Below, piece by piece: positions 56,931 through 64,000 of a stretch of 64,000 nt of DNA (position 1 is its first letter; each line of letters opens with the position of its first letter). The stretch is from the NCBI RefSeq assembly GCF_007830235.1, contig NZ_VLKI01000001.1, forward strand, positions 714,502 through 778,501. Reading direction: 5' to 3'. The notes under the pieces are model-generated. The model made no database searches, had not been told where the DNA came from, and saw only the letters and a list, made by a program, of their open reading frames with translations. Source of the stretch: Cytobacillus oceanisediminis. Lineage in GTDB: Bacteria > Bacillota > Bacilli > Bacillales > Cytobacillaceae. Position numbers and translations under genes: made by a program.

Positions 56931-56967
56931 AAAATCGCCTGTGCCATGATCGGCCAGGCGATTTTTT
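56931..56967 (-). terminator. Terminator of the MATE gene
   Basis: AAAATCGCCTG and CAGGCGATTTT form an 11-bp stem with a 13-base loop and A/T runs on both sides, immediately after the MATE stop codon. Confidence 0.87.
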
Positions 56968-58337
56968 TATCCTGCTTCTCGAACCTCTGCTCTCGCAAAC
57001 TTTCTCTTCTGTATGTAGATTAGCCTCATCGACAGGCAAATTCCAGCAGCAAGCAATCCGATTGTTAAGCCAATCCAATAACCAGTTGCTCCCATACTTG
57101 TATAGTTAGCCAGAAGGAAACCAACGGGAAGACAGACCAGCCAATAAGCGATCAGTGTAATAATAAAAGATATGTTTACATCCTTATATCCTCTTAAAGC
57201 TGCTTGAGCTGTAGCCTGGATGGCATCGGAAATCTGGAAGAACAGAGCATATATTAGGAAATGGGCAGTAAGGGCAATAACTGCACTTTCATTCGAATAA
57301 AAACCTGCAACCTCATAACGGAACAGAACCACCAGCAGGCCTGTTAACGAAGCAATCAAAATCGATAAATAAATGCCGAGCCAGCTGTATGCCTTAGCAT
57401 CCTTATATCTTCCTGCTCCAATTTCAAAACCTACTAATACGGTCTGTGCCATAGAAATGCTAATTGGAATCATATACAAGAAAGAAACGATATTCAATGC
57501 CGACTGGTAAGCAGCAATCGTTGTTACGTTAAATTTACTTATTAAAATGGTCACAACTGCAAACATACTTGTTTCGAAAAAGATGGACAGCCCCATTGGC
57601 ACGCCAATTTTTAAGATCTCCTTGCATCTTTCCCATGAAAAGTCTTGAAGGTTACTAAAAATATGGTACCCTGAAAATGGCTCTTTTGTTTTGATAATAA
57701 AGGCAGTCATGGCGAGAATAAACCAATACGTGAACGAAGTTGCATAGCCGCCGCCAGCTCCTCCCAATTCCGGAAAACCCCAATGGCCGAAAATAAGGAC
57801 GTAATTTAAAAAGAAATTAATCGGGAGCGAACAAAATAAAATGACCATAACTACCCGTGTCTTGCCTAGTGCATAGATAAAGGATCTAAGTACGTTAAAA
57901 ACAAATAACGGAATAATTCCGAAGCTAAGTCCAATCAAATAGCCGCGTGCGGTTCCTTCTACCGCTTGCGGCAAATTCATGCTGTTCAGTATAGGATCCA
58001 GCAAAACTGACCCGATGGCAATCACAGCAAATGCAATGATAAAGGCGAGATACATTCCATTTTTTACAATCGATGTAACTTCTTTATTCTTTTTCTCGCC
58101 AAATCGCTGTGCCGCAATCGGTGATACAGCCATCAAGATACCGCTAAGCCCGGTAAAAACAGGATTCCAAATCGAAGAACCAATCGCTACTCCGGCAAGG
58201 TCGGAAGCATTATATCTGCCTGACATGATCGTATTAAAAAAGACCATCGCAAACATGCCAAGCTGCGTAATCAAAATCGGGATCAGCATAATCGAAATTT
58301 GCTTAACCTTCTCTTGTAAAGTAAATGTCTGATACAT
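56967..58337 (-). CDS. MATE family multidrug efflux transporter
   Basis: A 456-residue membrane antiporter with twelve hydrophobic segments in two related halves. Family landmarks are MSGRYNASDLAGVAIGSSIW in the first half and GFEIGAGRYKDAKAYSWLGI in the second. It should expel cationic drugs or organic compounds using a sodium or proton gradient. ATG at 58337 is preferred because AGGGAG lies nine bases before it; 58370 has none. It stands alone with a strong terminator. Confidence 0.9.
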   Translation of the reverse strand: MYQTFTLQEKVKQISIMLIPILITQLGMFAMVFFNTIMSGRYNASDLAGVAIGSSIWNPVFTGLSGILMAVSPIAAQRFGEKKNKEVTSIVKNGMYLAFIIAFAVIAIGSVLLDPILNSMNLPQAVEGTARGYLIGLSFGIIPLFVFNVLRSFIYALGKTRVVMVILFCSLPINFFLNYVLIFGHWGFPELGGAGGGYATSFTYWFILAMTAFIIKTKEPFSGYHIFSNLQDFSWERCKEILKIGVPMGLSIFFETSMFAVVTILISKFNVTTIAAYQSALNIVSFLYMIPISISMAQTVLVGFEIGAGRYKDAKAYSWLGIYLSILIASLTGLLVVLFRYEVAGFYSNESAVIALTAHFLIYALFFQISDAIQATAQAALRGYKDVNISFIITLIAYWLVCLPVGFLLANYTSMGATGYWIGLTIGLLAAGICLSMRLIYIQKRKFARAEVREAG

Positions 58338-58439
58338 CTCCAAGAACTCCCTTAAAAATAATGAACACAAATTTCATTATATTATATCTTTTGAGAGAAA
58401 GACCTAACTTTCAGATGAAAATTTTTATCATCCTTGCCA

Positions 58440-58490
58440 GTTGATGAAATTTAACCGGAAGTTGACGTAAAAATAGCAATGTTGACGATG
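58440..58490. repeat. Short degenerate array of GTTGA units, 20-21-bp period, type 2 reversed
   Basis: GTTGA occurs at 58440, 58461 and 58481 (spacings 21 and 20), the reverse complement of the TCAAC array at 36.5 kb. Between units the sequence differs. It lies between the MATE promoter region and the terminator of the ArsR operon. Confidence 0.5.
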
Positions 58491-58528
58491 TCCGTTCCTA
58501 CCATAGGCTAAAACTTCTCCCTAAAAAG

Positions 58529-58557
58529 AAAAAAGAGCCTTTCACAAGCTCTTTTTC
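58529..58557 (-). terminator. Terminator of the SRPBCC-ArsR operon
   Basis: AAAAGAGC and GCTCTTTT pair around a nine-base loop, followed on the minus strand by TTTTTTCTTTT. It begins about eight bases after the ArsR stop codon. Confidence 0.82.
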
Positions 58558-58564
58558 TGAAAAA

Positions 58565-58927
58565 TCATTTGCTTTTTTCACCCTTCTCCACTATATTCAG
58601 CCCATCATCGCCGTCTTCAACAATATGTTTGAGCTTTAGCAGCTTATTATTCCAAAATTGCTCGTAAAACGACAGCCACTGCTTTAATTTTGCCAGCGGT
58701 TCGGGCTGAAAATGATAAATTTTTTCCCTTCCAACCTTTTTCCCGCTGACCAATTCAGCCTCTGATAAAATGTGAAGATGTTTCGATATCGCCGTACGGC
58801 TAATCGGAAAATGAGCGCTAATCTCGGAAATTGGACGCTCTTTTTCAGCAAGCAGCCTTAGAACTTCTCTTCTGGTCGGATCGGCGATTGCCTGAAACAC
58901 ATCATGTTTCTGGGCAGACGAACTCAT
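58565..58927 (-). CDS. ArsR family transcriptional regulator (SdpR-like)
   Basis: A 120-residue winged-helix repressor. The DNA-binding core is RPISEISAHFPISRTAISKH. No metal-binding Cys pairs are present, which fits the SdpR/autorepressor branch that pairs with SRPBCC partners rather than the metal sensors. Its start overlaps the SRPBCC stop as TAATG. The likely operators are two inverted repeats upstream of the operon. It probably represses its own operon. Confidence 0.85.
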   Translation of the reverse strand: MSSSAQKHDVFQAIADPTRREVLRLLAEKERPISEISAHFPISRTAISKHLHILSEAELVSGKKVGREKIYHFQPEPLAKLKQWLSFYEQFWNNKLLKLKHIVEDGDDGLNIVEKGEKSK

Positions 58928-59346
58928 TATTTCTCTACAACCTTGCCAAGGTTCTCCAGAATTCCAATCCAGCCATGTGACATTCTTTCACGGATAACCG
59001 CGCTTTCCTCATTAGCTTTCGGAAGAACAGCATCAGGCTGTTTCCATCCTCCATGAATAAGCGTGAATTCTGTTTTTCCGCCCAGATCTTTTAAAATAAA
59101 CGAAACAACCCAGCCATCTTTATCCCAAGTAAAAGAAAGACGATTTGGCTCATCCAATTCAATGACCTTGCATGGAGACGGACCAAACGGTGATTGCAAA
59201 TGAAACTCATAACCCAATTCAGGCTTAAAGTCATTCGGCATAAACCAGGATTCAATTCCCTCTGATGTAGAGACTGACTTCCATACTTTTTCGATTGGCG
59301 CATTAAAAATAACGGTTTGTTTGATATCTTGCAGTGTTTCCATCAT
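58927..59346 (-). CDS. SRPBCC domain protein (AHSA1 family)
   Basis: A 139-residue START-like protein with a deep ligand pocket. Recognisable stretches are [37 protein letters not shown] and [16 protein letters not shown]. In Bacilli it often forms a pair with an ArsR gene, as here. The ligand is unknown. Start codons at 59346 and 59343 are both possible after GAGGAG. The downstream ArsR gene starts inside its stop codon. Confidence 0.85.
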   Translation of the reverse strand: MMETLQDIKQTVIFNAPIEKVWKSVSTSEGIESWFMPNDFKPELGYEFHLQSPFGPSPCKVIELDEPNRLSFTWDKDGWVVSFILKDLGGKTEFTLIHGGWKQPDAVLPKANEESAVIRERMSHGWIGILENLGKVVEK

Positions 59347-59372
59347 GAATTCTCCTCTACAATAAAAAGTAC

Positions 59373-59414
59373 AACCTTTAGGTTTCGCTTTTCATTATAT
59401 AAAACCATTTGGTT
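59373..59414. promoter_or_regulatory. Two inverted repeats, candidate ArsR operators
   Basis: AACCT-tt-AGGTT (59373-59384) and AAACCA-tt-TGGTTT (59401-59414) are similar palindromes 28 bases apart, 27-70 bases upstream of the SRPBCC start codon. ArsR repressors bind such sites; autoregulation is inferred. Confidence 0.6.
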
Positions 59415-59475
59415 TCATGTCAACAAAACAAAAACGCTTGGGCATAATTTTCCCAAGCATTCACCAAATAAATTC

Positions 59476-60837
59476 TCAAACTGCTGACTTTTCTTTTTCC
59501 GTTACCGCTTTAATAGAGTCTGCCATTATTTCAACCATCTTCCTTATTTGTTCCTCCGTACTCGCAAGCGGCGGCATAAAGACCATAACATCCCCAAGCG
59601 GCCTTGTCAGCATTCCCCGTTCCCGCATTTCGAGAGTTGCCTTATAACCTATTCTCTCTATCCATGGATAAGCTTCCCCTGTATCTTTGTTTTGAACGAG
59701 TTCAATCCCGCACATCAAACCGGCCTGGCGGATATCTCCAACATGTGCAAGATGTTTTAATGTTTCTAATTCAGACTTGATAAACTCTGCTTTTTTTGCT
59801 GCCTGTTCCAAAATCTTCTCTTCATCATAAATTTTAAAATTTGCCAAAGCAACGGCACAGCCCAGCTGGTTGCCTGTATAGGAATGTCCATGGAAGAAAG
59901 TCTTCATTTCTTCATATTCTCCATAAAATGCTTCATAAATTTCTTCTGTTGTAAGCGTTACAGCAATTGGGAGATAGCCACCGGTTATCCCTTTAGCAGC
60001 AGTCATTATATCCGGCTGGACATCTTCATGCTCGACCGCAAACATTTTTCCTGTCCGGCCAAACCCTGTAGCGACTTCATCTACAATTAAAAGAATATTG
60101 AACTCCCGGCAAAGCTCTTCTACTCCTTTGAGATAGCCTTTGGGCATCACATTCATCCCGCCCGCTCCCTGCATAAGCGGTTCTACTGTAATAGCTGCAA
60201 TTTCATCATGATGGTCATGAAAAATTGTTCTTAATTCTGACAGTGCACAATCCCTTATTTCTTGTTCATCTTTCAATGGATTACGATATACAAGCGGAAA
60301 AGGCGCTTTTATAGATTCAAACATTAGCGAGCCATATACACGGTGAAAAAGATCCACATTGCCAATGCTAATTGCGCCAATCGTATCTCCATGGTAATTG
60401 TTGGACAAGGTCACAAACTTCTTTTTCCTCTCCTTCCCTAGATTTTGCCAATATTGATACGCCATTTTAACCGCAATTTCAACAGACGTTGCCCCGGAAT
60501 CAGAGTAGAACACCCTCCTTATTTTTTCAGGCGTAATTTCTATTAGTTTTTCCGCAAGCTGAATAGCCGGTACATTGGCCGCTCCTAAAAGCGTGGAGTG
60601 GGCAATTAATTCTAGTTGCTTTTTAATTGCTTCATCCAATTCTTTTTTCCGGTGGCCATGTACATTCAACCAAAGGGAGGAATAGCCATCCAAATATTCC
60701 TTCCCGTTTATATCCTTTAGAATTATGCCCTCACCGCTTTCAATAATTAACGGGTCGCGCTCATAATCAGTCATTTGAGTAAAAGGAAGCCATAAATGAT
60801 TTTTGCTGCTATCTAAAAGAGCTTGATTGTTTATCAA
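59476..60837 (-). CDS. bioA: Adenosylmethionine-8-amino-7-oxononanoate aminotransferase BioA
   Basis: BioA converts 7-keto-8-aminopelargonate to 7,8-diaminopelargonate with pyridoxal phosphate, using S-adenosylmethionine (or lysine in some Bacilli) as amino donor. The 453-residue protein is full length. The cofactor lysine is in [15 protein letters not shown], and [19 protein letters not shown] precedes it. The TTG start at 60837 has GGAGGAG seven bases before it. It overlaps the end of bioD by 29 bases. With bioD and bioY it covers part of biotin synthesis; bioB, bioF and the early genes are not in the window. Confidence 0.92.
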   Translation of the reverse strand: MINNQALLDSSKNHLWLPFTQMTDYERDPLIIESGEGIILKDINGKEYLDGYSSLWLNVHGHRKKELDEAIKKQLELIAHSTLLGAANVPAIQLAEKLIEITPEKIRRVFYSDSGATSVEIAVKMAYQYWQNLGKERKKKFVTLSNNYHGDTIGAISIGNVDLFHRVYGSLMFESIKAPFPLVYRNPLKDEQEIRDCALSELRTIFHDHHDEIAAITVEPLMQGAGGMNVMPKGYLKGVEELCREFNILLIVDEVATGFGRTGKMFAVEHEDVQPDIMTAAKGITGGYLPIAVTLTTEEIYEAFYGEYEEMKTFFHGHSYTGNQLGCAVALANFKIYDEEKILEQAAKKAEFIKSELETLKHLAHVGDIRQAGLMCGIELVQNKDTGEAYPWIERIGYKATLEMRERGMLTRPLGDVMVFMPPLASTEEQIRKMVEIMADSIKAVTEKEKSAV

Positions 60838-61540
60838 TTGCGATCTCCTCCAATATATCAAACTTAGAAAATACTTTTTCCAGCAATGAAGGATTTTTGA
60901 TTGCCTCAGCTGGGTTATCCATATAAGGAATTACGCCAATAACAGGAACTTTAGTAAGCTTTTCAATCATCCATTGATTGTCCAGCTCGACAGCTGGATC
61001 TCCTATATGTAATCGATTCATAACAACACCGGCAACCGGTACACCCTCTTGTTTTAACTTATCAACCGTAAGGACTGTATGATTGATAGTGCCGACTCCA
61101 GTCCGCGCAACCACAACAGCCGGAACTGCTAATTCCTTCATTAAGTCAAGCATAGAGTAACCCGCATCCGTTAAAGGGACAATTACTCCTCCAGCTCCTT
61201 CAATCAAGACTAAATCGGATTTTGCTTCCAGTTGTTTATAATGGTCAATGATCTTCTCCTGCTCAATCCTTATTCCTTCTTCCCGGGCTGCCAAATGCGG
61301 AGAACAAGCCTTTTTAAATAGATATGTATAAGCTTCTTTGTCATTTAGCTCAGGATTTGCAAGCTTGTAAAATTCAACATCAGGCGCTGCAAGTTTTCCA
61401 TGTAAAGTATCTGCACCGCTTTGAACGGGTTTGTAGGATGCAATTTTTACTCCTTTTTGTTTTAGGTAGCCCGTCAAGAGTGTGGAAGCCACAGTCTTGC
61501 CAACATCCGTATCAGTACCGGTTATAAATAAACCTTTAAT
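60809..61540 (-). CDS. bioD: Dethiobiotin synthetase BioD, apparent ATT start
   Basis: BioD carboxylates 7,8-diaminopelargonate to dethiobiotin with ATP. The P-loop [13 protein letters not shown] is at the N-terminus, with KPVQSG and [14 protein letters not shown] following. The family starts [15 protein letters not shown]. At that place the only initiator is ATT at 61540, seven bases after GGGGAGG. No ATG, GTG or TTG occurs in frame between it and the far upstream 61621. ATT starts are known, for example in infC, where they allow self-limitation. The 243-residue length is normal. It is followed by bioA. Confidence 0.85.
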   Translation of the reverse strand: MKGLFITGTDTDVGKTVASTLLTGYLKQKGVKIASYKPVQSGADTLHGKLAAPDVEFYKLANPELNDKEAYTYLFKKACSPHLAAREEGIRIEQEKIIDHYKQLEAKSDLVLIEGAGGVIVPLTDAGYSMLDLMKELAVPAVVVARTGVGTINHTVLTVDKLKQEGVPVAGVVMNRLHIGDPAVELDNQWMIEKLTKVPVIGVIPYMDNPAEAIKNPSLLEKVFSKFDILEEIAIDKQSSSFR

Positions 61541-61578
61541 AAAAATACCTCCCCTAATGTAAACTTTATTTACAAAGA

Positions 61579-61640
61579 GGTTAACATATGAGAATATATA
61601 ATTCAAATAAATGTTAACCAAAATAATATTAAGTTAACAA
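61579..61640. promoter_or_regulatory. BirA-like operator region between bioD and bioY
   Basis: GTTAAC occurs at 61580, 61613 and 61633. TGTTAAC (61612-61618), a 14-base spacer and GTTAACA (61633-61639) form a perfect inverted repeat of the size bound by the biotin repressor BirA. The third GTTAAC faces bioD. On the minus strand TTGGTT and TATATT with a 17-base spacer form a bioDA promoter that overlaps the operator. Binding of biotin-loaded BirA would shut both directions. Confidence 0.75.
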
Positions 61641-61657
61641 AAATAAGGAGGTTAAAT

Positions 61658-62239
61658 ATGAAAGGATTAAAAACACAGGATTTGGTGCTTTGCGGTTTAT
61701 TTGCCGCCCTAATGGGAATTGGTGCAAATCTGTCACCTTTTTTAATAATAGGAAGTGTGCCAATTACACTGCAGCTTCTGTTTGCCATTTTAGCTGGAGG
61801 TATTCTCGGAAGCCGAATAGGCTCAATGGCCATGCTTGTTTACATGTTTGTTGGTTTAATAGGGGCTCCTGTTTTTGCACAATTAAAAGGCGGCCCTGCC
61901 CAGATATTAAGCCCGACTTTTGGATTCATTCTATCTTTTGTTCTTGTAGCTTTTGTAACAGGAAAATTAGTTGCTGAGCAAAGGAAAGCAACAAGAAATC
62001 ACTACATATTTGCAGGTTTTTTAAGTATACTATGCAACTATTTTATCGGAACGAACTGGATGTACCTTTCTCTTAAGCTATGGGCAGATGCCCCTGAAGG
62101 ATTCAGCTATAGTATGGCTTGGGGCTGGATGGCTGCATATCTCCCTCTGGATTTAGCCGTAACATTTGTATCGTTTGCTTTATTGCCAAAATTACAGAGA
62201 TCCTTGAAAAAGTCTTTTACACTGAGAGCAGATATCTGA
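61658..62239 (+). CDS. bioY: Biotin transporter BioY
   Basis: The S component of an energy-coupling-factor biotin importer. The 193-residue protein has six hydrophobic segments. The conserved PFLIIGSVPITLQLLFAIL and GGPAQILSPTFGFILSFVL stretches form the biotin-binding region. It uses ECF ATPases encoded elsewhere. GGAGG precedes the ATG. It shares a divergent, BirA-controlled regulatory region with bioDA, so uptake and synthesis should be turned on together when biotin is scarce. Confidence 0.92.
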   Translation: MKGLKTQDLVLCGLFAALMGIGANLSPFLIIGSVPITLQLLFAILAGGILGSRIGSMAMLVYMFVGLIGAPVFAQLKGGPAQILSPTFGFILSFVLVAFVTGKLVAEQRKATRNHYIFAGFLSILCNYFIGTNWMYLSLKLWADAPEGFSYSMAWGWMAAYLPLDLAVTFVSFALLPKLQRSLKKSFTLRADI

Positions 62240-62320
62240 TAGATTTTACTCCTAAATAGGCAGGTTAAACCATATAATTTACAGAATATTATATTTACAA
62301 GTTTATAAGGAGGTTTAACG

Positions 62321-63118
62321 ATGCAGCAAACTGCCCATACACAAAAACTCTCGGAGCTGGAAACTGCGATTCATACATATGTACGGCCTGACACCTTTCC
62401 ACTTGCTATTAGGGTAATGAAAAAAGAGGAAATTCTGCCTGACCGCGTAAAGCGCCCTGCTAAAGATTTTGGCAAAACGTTCAGCATTTGCCAGGGTGTG
62501 ACGATGGCAAGGCGATACGGTTGGGCTCTTGCCATGGGAGGAGAGGATTTATCCTGCCCGATTGCCAAAATTGCATTCGGTTTTGAAGAGGAACTGGACT
62601 ATTATACAAAGGGAAGCCTGACAGATGGCATGTACACAAAGACATGTGATATAGGAGCGTTAACGGAAGCGGCTGTTCCAAAGTTTACGAGAGAAGAAGC
62701 AGGAACAGTTTTGATGGCTCCACTGGGAAGGGCAGCCTTTAAACCAGAAGTGATCGTTGTCTATGGGAATTCTGCACAGGTAATGAGGATGGTTGCCGGA
62801 GCCCTCTTTCATACGGGCGGGGAAATCACATCCACCTTTACAGCCCGGGCTGATTGTGCGGATATCGTCATTAAAACAATTAAGACCGATAAGCCGCAAG
62901 TCATCCTGCCATGCTACGGTGATCGTGTTTTCGGCCAGACTCATGATCACGAAATGGCCTTCACGATTCCTTTTTCCATGGCAGATGAGTTCATTGAAGG
63001 GTTAAAGCAAACCCACAAAGGTGGCGTCCGCTACCCTGTTCCAACCTACCTTCAGTATGAGGCAAAGTATCCGGATACCTATGAAAAGCTGAACGACATG
63101 TTCGAAAACAAACTATAA
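62321..63118 (+). CDS. DUF169 domain-containing protein
   Basis: A 265-residue protein of a family found across bacteria and archaea without a known function. The sequence has the family pattern: PDTFPLAIRVMKK at the start, FSICQGVTMARRYGWALAMG with a cysteine, CPIAKIAFGF with another, and VILPCYGDRVFGQTHDHEMA near the end. Five conserved Cys or His positions could bind metal. GGAGG precedes the ATG. It lies 81 bases after bioY on the same strand with no terminator between, so it is probably co-transcribed with the biotin transporter. Confidence 0.8.
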   Translation: MQQTAHTQKLSELETAIHTYVRPDTFPLAIRVMKKEEILPDRVKRPAKDFGKTFSICQGVTMARRYGWALAMGGEDLSCPIAKIAFGFEEELDYYTKGSLTDGMYTKTCDIGALTEAAVPKFTREEAGTVLMAPLGRAAFKPEVIVVYGNSAQVMRMVAGALFHTGGEITSTFTARADCADIVIKTIKTDKPQVILPCYGDRVFGQTHDHEMAFTIPFSMADEFIEGLKQTHKGGVRYPVPTYLQYEAKYPDTYEKLNDMFENKL

Positions 63119-63125
63119 TTCCTTG

Positions 63126-63166
63126 AAGCTGGAACTTCTATAACTGAGGTACCAGCTTGTTTCATT
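63126..63166 (+). terminator. Terminator after the DUF169 gene
   Basis: AAGCTGG and CCAGCTT form a stem with an internal bulge and a 19-base loop, followed by a T-rich run. It begins eight bases after the stop codon. Confidence 0.65.
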
Positions 63167-63221
63167 TTTGCAAAAAGGTAAAATAGAGGAAAGAACCTAA
63201 TTGTGAAAAGAGATGAATATA

Positions 63222-63836
63222 ATGAGCAACTTCTTTCCATCCATATATGACCTTGCCATGCGGCCGCTTGAAAAACGGAAATTCCAGCAAATACGAAAAG
63301 AGTTACTCTCCCACGCTGCCGGTCGTGTATTGGAAATTGGTGCGGGCACCGGCATCAACTTCCCATTATATAAAAACGCAGAACATGTGGACGCCATTGA
63401 ACCAAATCAAGGAATGATTGAACAGTCCCATGCCCGCAAGGCAGCTGCTGCAGTTCCGATTCAGGTCCATCAGCAATCAGCTGAAAGCCTGGATTTTCCT
63501 GATGATACCTTTGACACGGTTGTTTCCACGCTTGTTTTCTGTACGATTCCCGACCCTGTAAAAGCACTGCAGGAACTCAGTAGGGTAAGCAAACCTCAGA
63601 CGAAATTACTATTCTTTGAACATGTGAAAATGGAACATCCCACACTCGCATTTGCCCAGGAAGCCTTAAATCCTCTTTGGAAACGAGTATGCGATGGATG
63701 CCATCTAAACCGTGACACACTGCACACCATCCAGGAATCCGGACTGCAGGTTACAAACGTGACTTCTTATTATAAGGGATTGTTTTTGGTGATAGAGAGT
63801 GAGAATAACAAAGCAATCGACCATCCTTCTCTTTGA
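63222..63836 (+). CDS. Class I SAM-dependent methyltransferase (UbiE-like)
   Basis: A 204-residue methyltransferase. Motif I, which binds S-adenosylmethionine, is RVLEIGAGTGINFPLY. The acidic motif II is DAIEPNQGM, and motif IV is FDTVVSTLVFCTIPDP. The C-terminal NPLWKRVCDGCHLNRDTL stretch is typical of the YrrT/Mettl7-like group that acts on small molecules or lipids. Start at 63222; the ATG three codons upstream is too close to the purine-rich site. Substrate unknown. Confidence 0.83.
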   Translation: MSNFFPSIYDLAMRPLEKRKFQQIRKELLSHAAGRVLEIGAGTGINFPLYKNAEHVDAIEPNQGMIEQSHARKAAAAVPIQVHQQSAESLDFPDDTFDTVVSTLVFCTIPDPVKALQELSRVSKPQTKLLFFEHVKMEHPTLAFAQEALNPLWKRVCDGCHLNRDTLHTIQESGLQVTNVTSYYKGLFLVIESENNKAIDHPSL

Positions 63837-63844
63837 TAGGCAAT

Positions 63845-64000
63845 TTGGTCGTTAATCTGGCTTGTTAACGACCGTTGTTTATTTGTTATCTTATTATCTT
63901 TGATAATCCTTCTTATTAACTAATTTTTTCCATTTAACTACCTTTTTTCTCTTAGTTAGGCCATTTTCGTCGTAATCTGGCTTATTAACTACCTTTCTTC
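63845..64000. repeat. Degenerate array with a near-20-bp period at the right edge
   Basis: TAATCTGGCTT occurs at 63853 and again at 63973, 120 bases apart, each followed by TTAAC and a block of T and C. TTAAC recurs at 63865, 63916, 63934 and 63985. Units of about 20 bases are suggested but decay in the middle. The array continues beyond the window. No gene was seen in these 156 bases. Confidence 0.45.

Noticed and set aside
62240..62320. Second BirA box before the DUF169 gene (GGTTAAAC and GTTTAAC)
   Set aside because: Spacing does not fit a BirA palindrome, and GGTTTAAC mostly reflects the ribosome site region.

Overview
The window is chromosomal DNA of a low-GC, spore-forming Firmicute of the Bacillaceae. 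The evidence is a GerA-type germinant receptor operon, DegU, YoaE, AprX, the MhqR/MhqD system, a sigma-B-like promoter, a T-box leader, purine-rich Shine-Dalgarno sequences, and frequent TTG/GTG starts. The proteins look most like those of the Bacillus firmus/Cytobacillus group; that genus-level placement is inference. No rRNA, tRNA, prophage or CRISPR array was seen.

Layout. 0-5 kb: a three-gene germination receptor operon that runs off the left edge, then an NAD-dependent epimerase. 5-13 kb: an Mga-type regulator, an orphan DegU, a YoaE molybdopterin oxidoreductase, divergent ferritin and manganese catalase genes, and small regulators. 13-22 kb: a complete malonate utilisation locus. Its GntR regulator and mdcH-A-B-C-DE-G (D and E fused) are divergent from the transporter genes madLM, and matching operators lie just downstream of both promoters. 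22-30 kb: Nudix hydrolases, a DUF3231 protein, YitT, a ZIP transporter with MntR-like boxes, and PepF. 30-33.6 kb: a decaying quinone-defence cluster of mhqR, an mhqE/mhqO-type remnant, mhqD, a WrbA-like gene and a frameshifted pirin. 34-43 kb: an iron alcohol dehydrogenase, modAB, GNAT and small membrane genes, and two CorA transporters. The first corA has a leader peptide and attenuator-like fold. 43-47 kb: a T-box leader with brnQ, and aprX. 47-59 kb: acetyltransferases, a hydrolase operon, a two-component system beside a 28-residue-repeat secreted protein, a MATE pump and an ArsR/SRPBCC pair. 59-64 kb: biotin genes bioA, bioD and bioY around a BirA-like operator, a DUF169 protein and a methyltransferase.

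Two kinds of intergenic repeat run through the window. The first is a GC-rich, MITE-like element of about 180-240 bp with 12-bp terminal inverted repeats (GGCTCTGTTAAA type) and 8-bp flanking duplications. It has seven copies, mostly beside transcription terminators; one lies inside the mdc operon and one between the T-box and brnQ. The second is a set of degenerate tandem arrays with a strict 20-21-bp period. Each array has its own motif and they lie between genes.

The strongest candidate for an undescribed system is the corA leader at 39.85-40.06 kb. It has a 44-codon ORF with an E-P-D-P-D run near its start. Immediately downstream, the codons GAGGAAGC are exactly complementary to the 5' arm of a hairpin that buries the corA ribosome binding site and is followed by seven T. 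This layout resembles Mg2+-sensing leader peptides such as E. coli MgtL.
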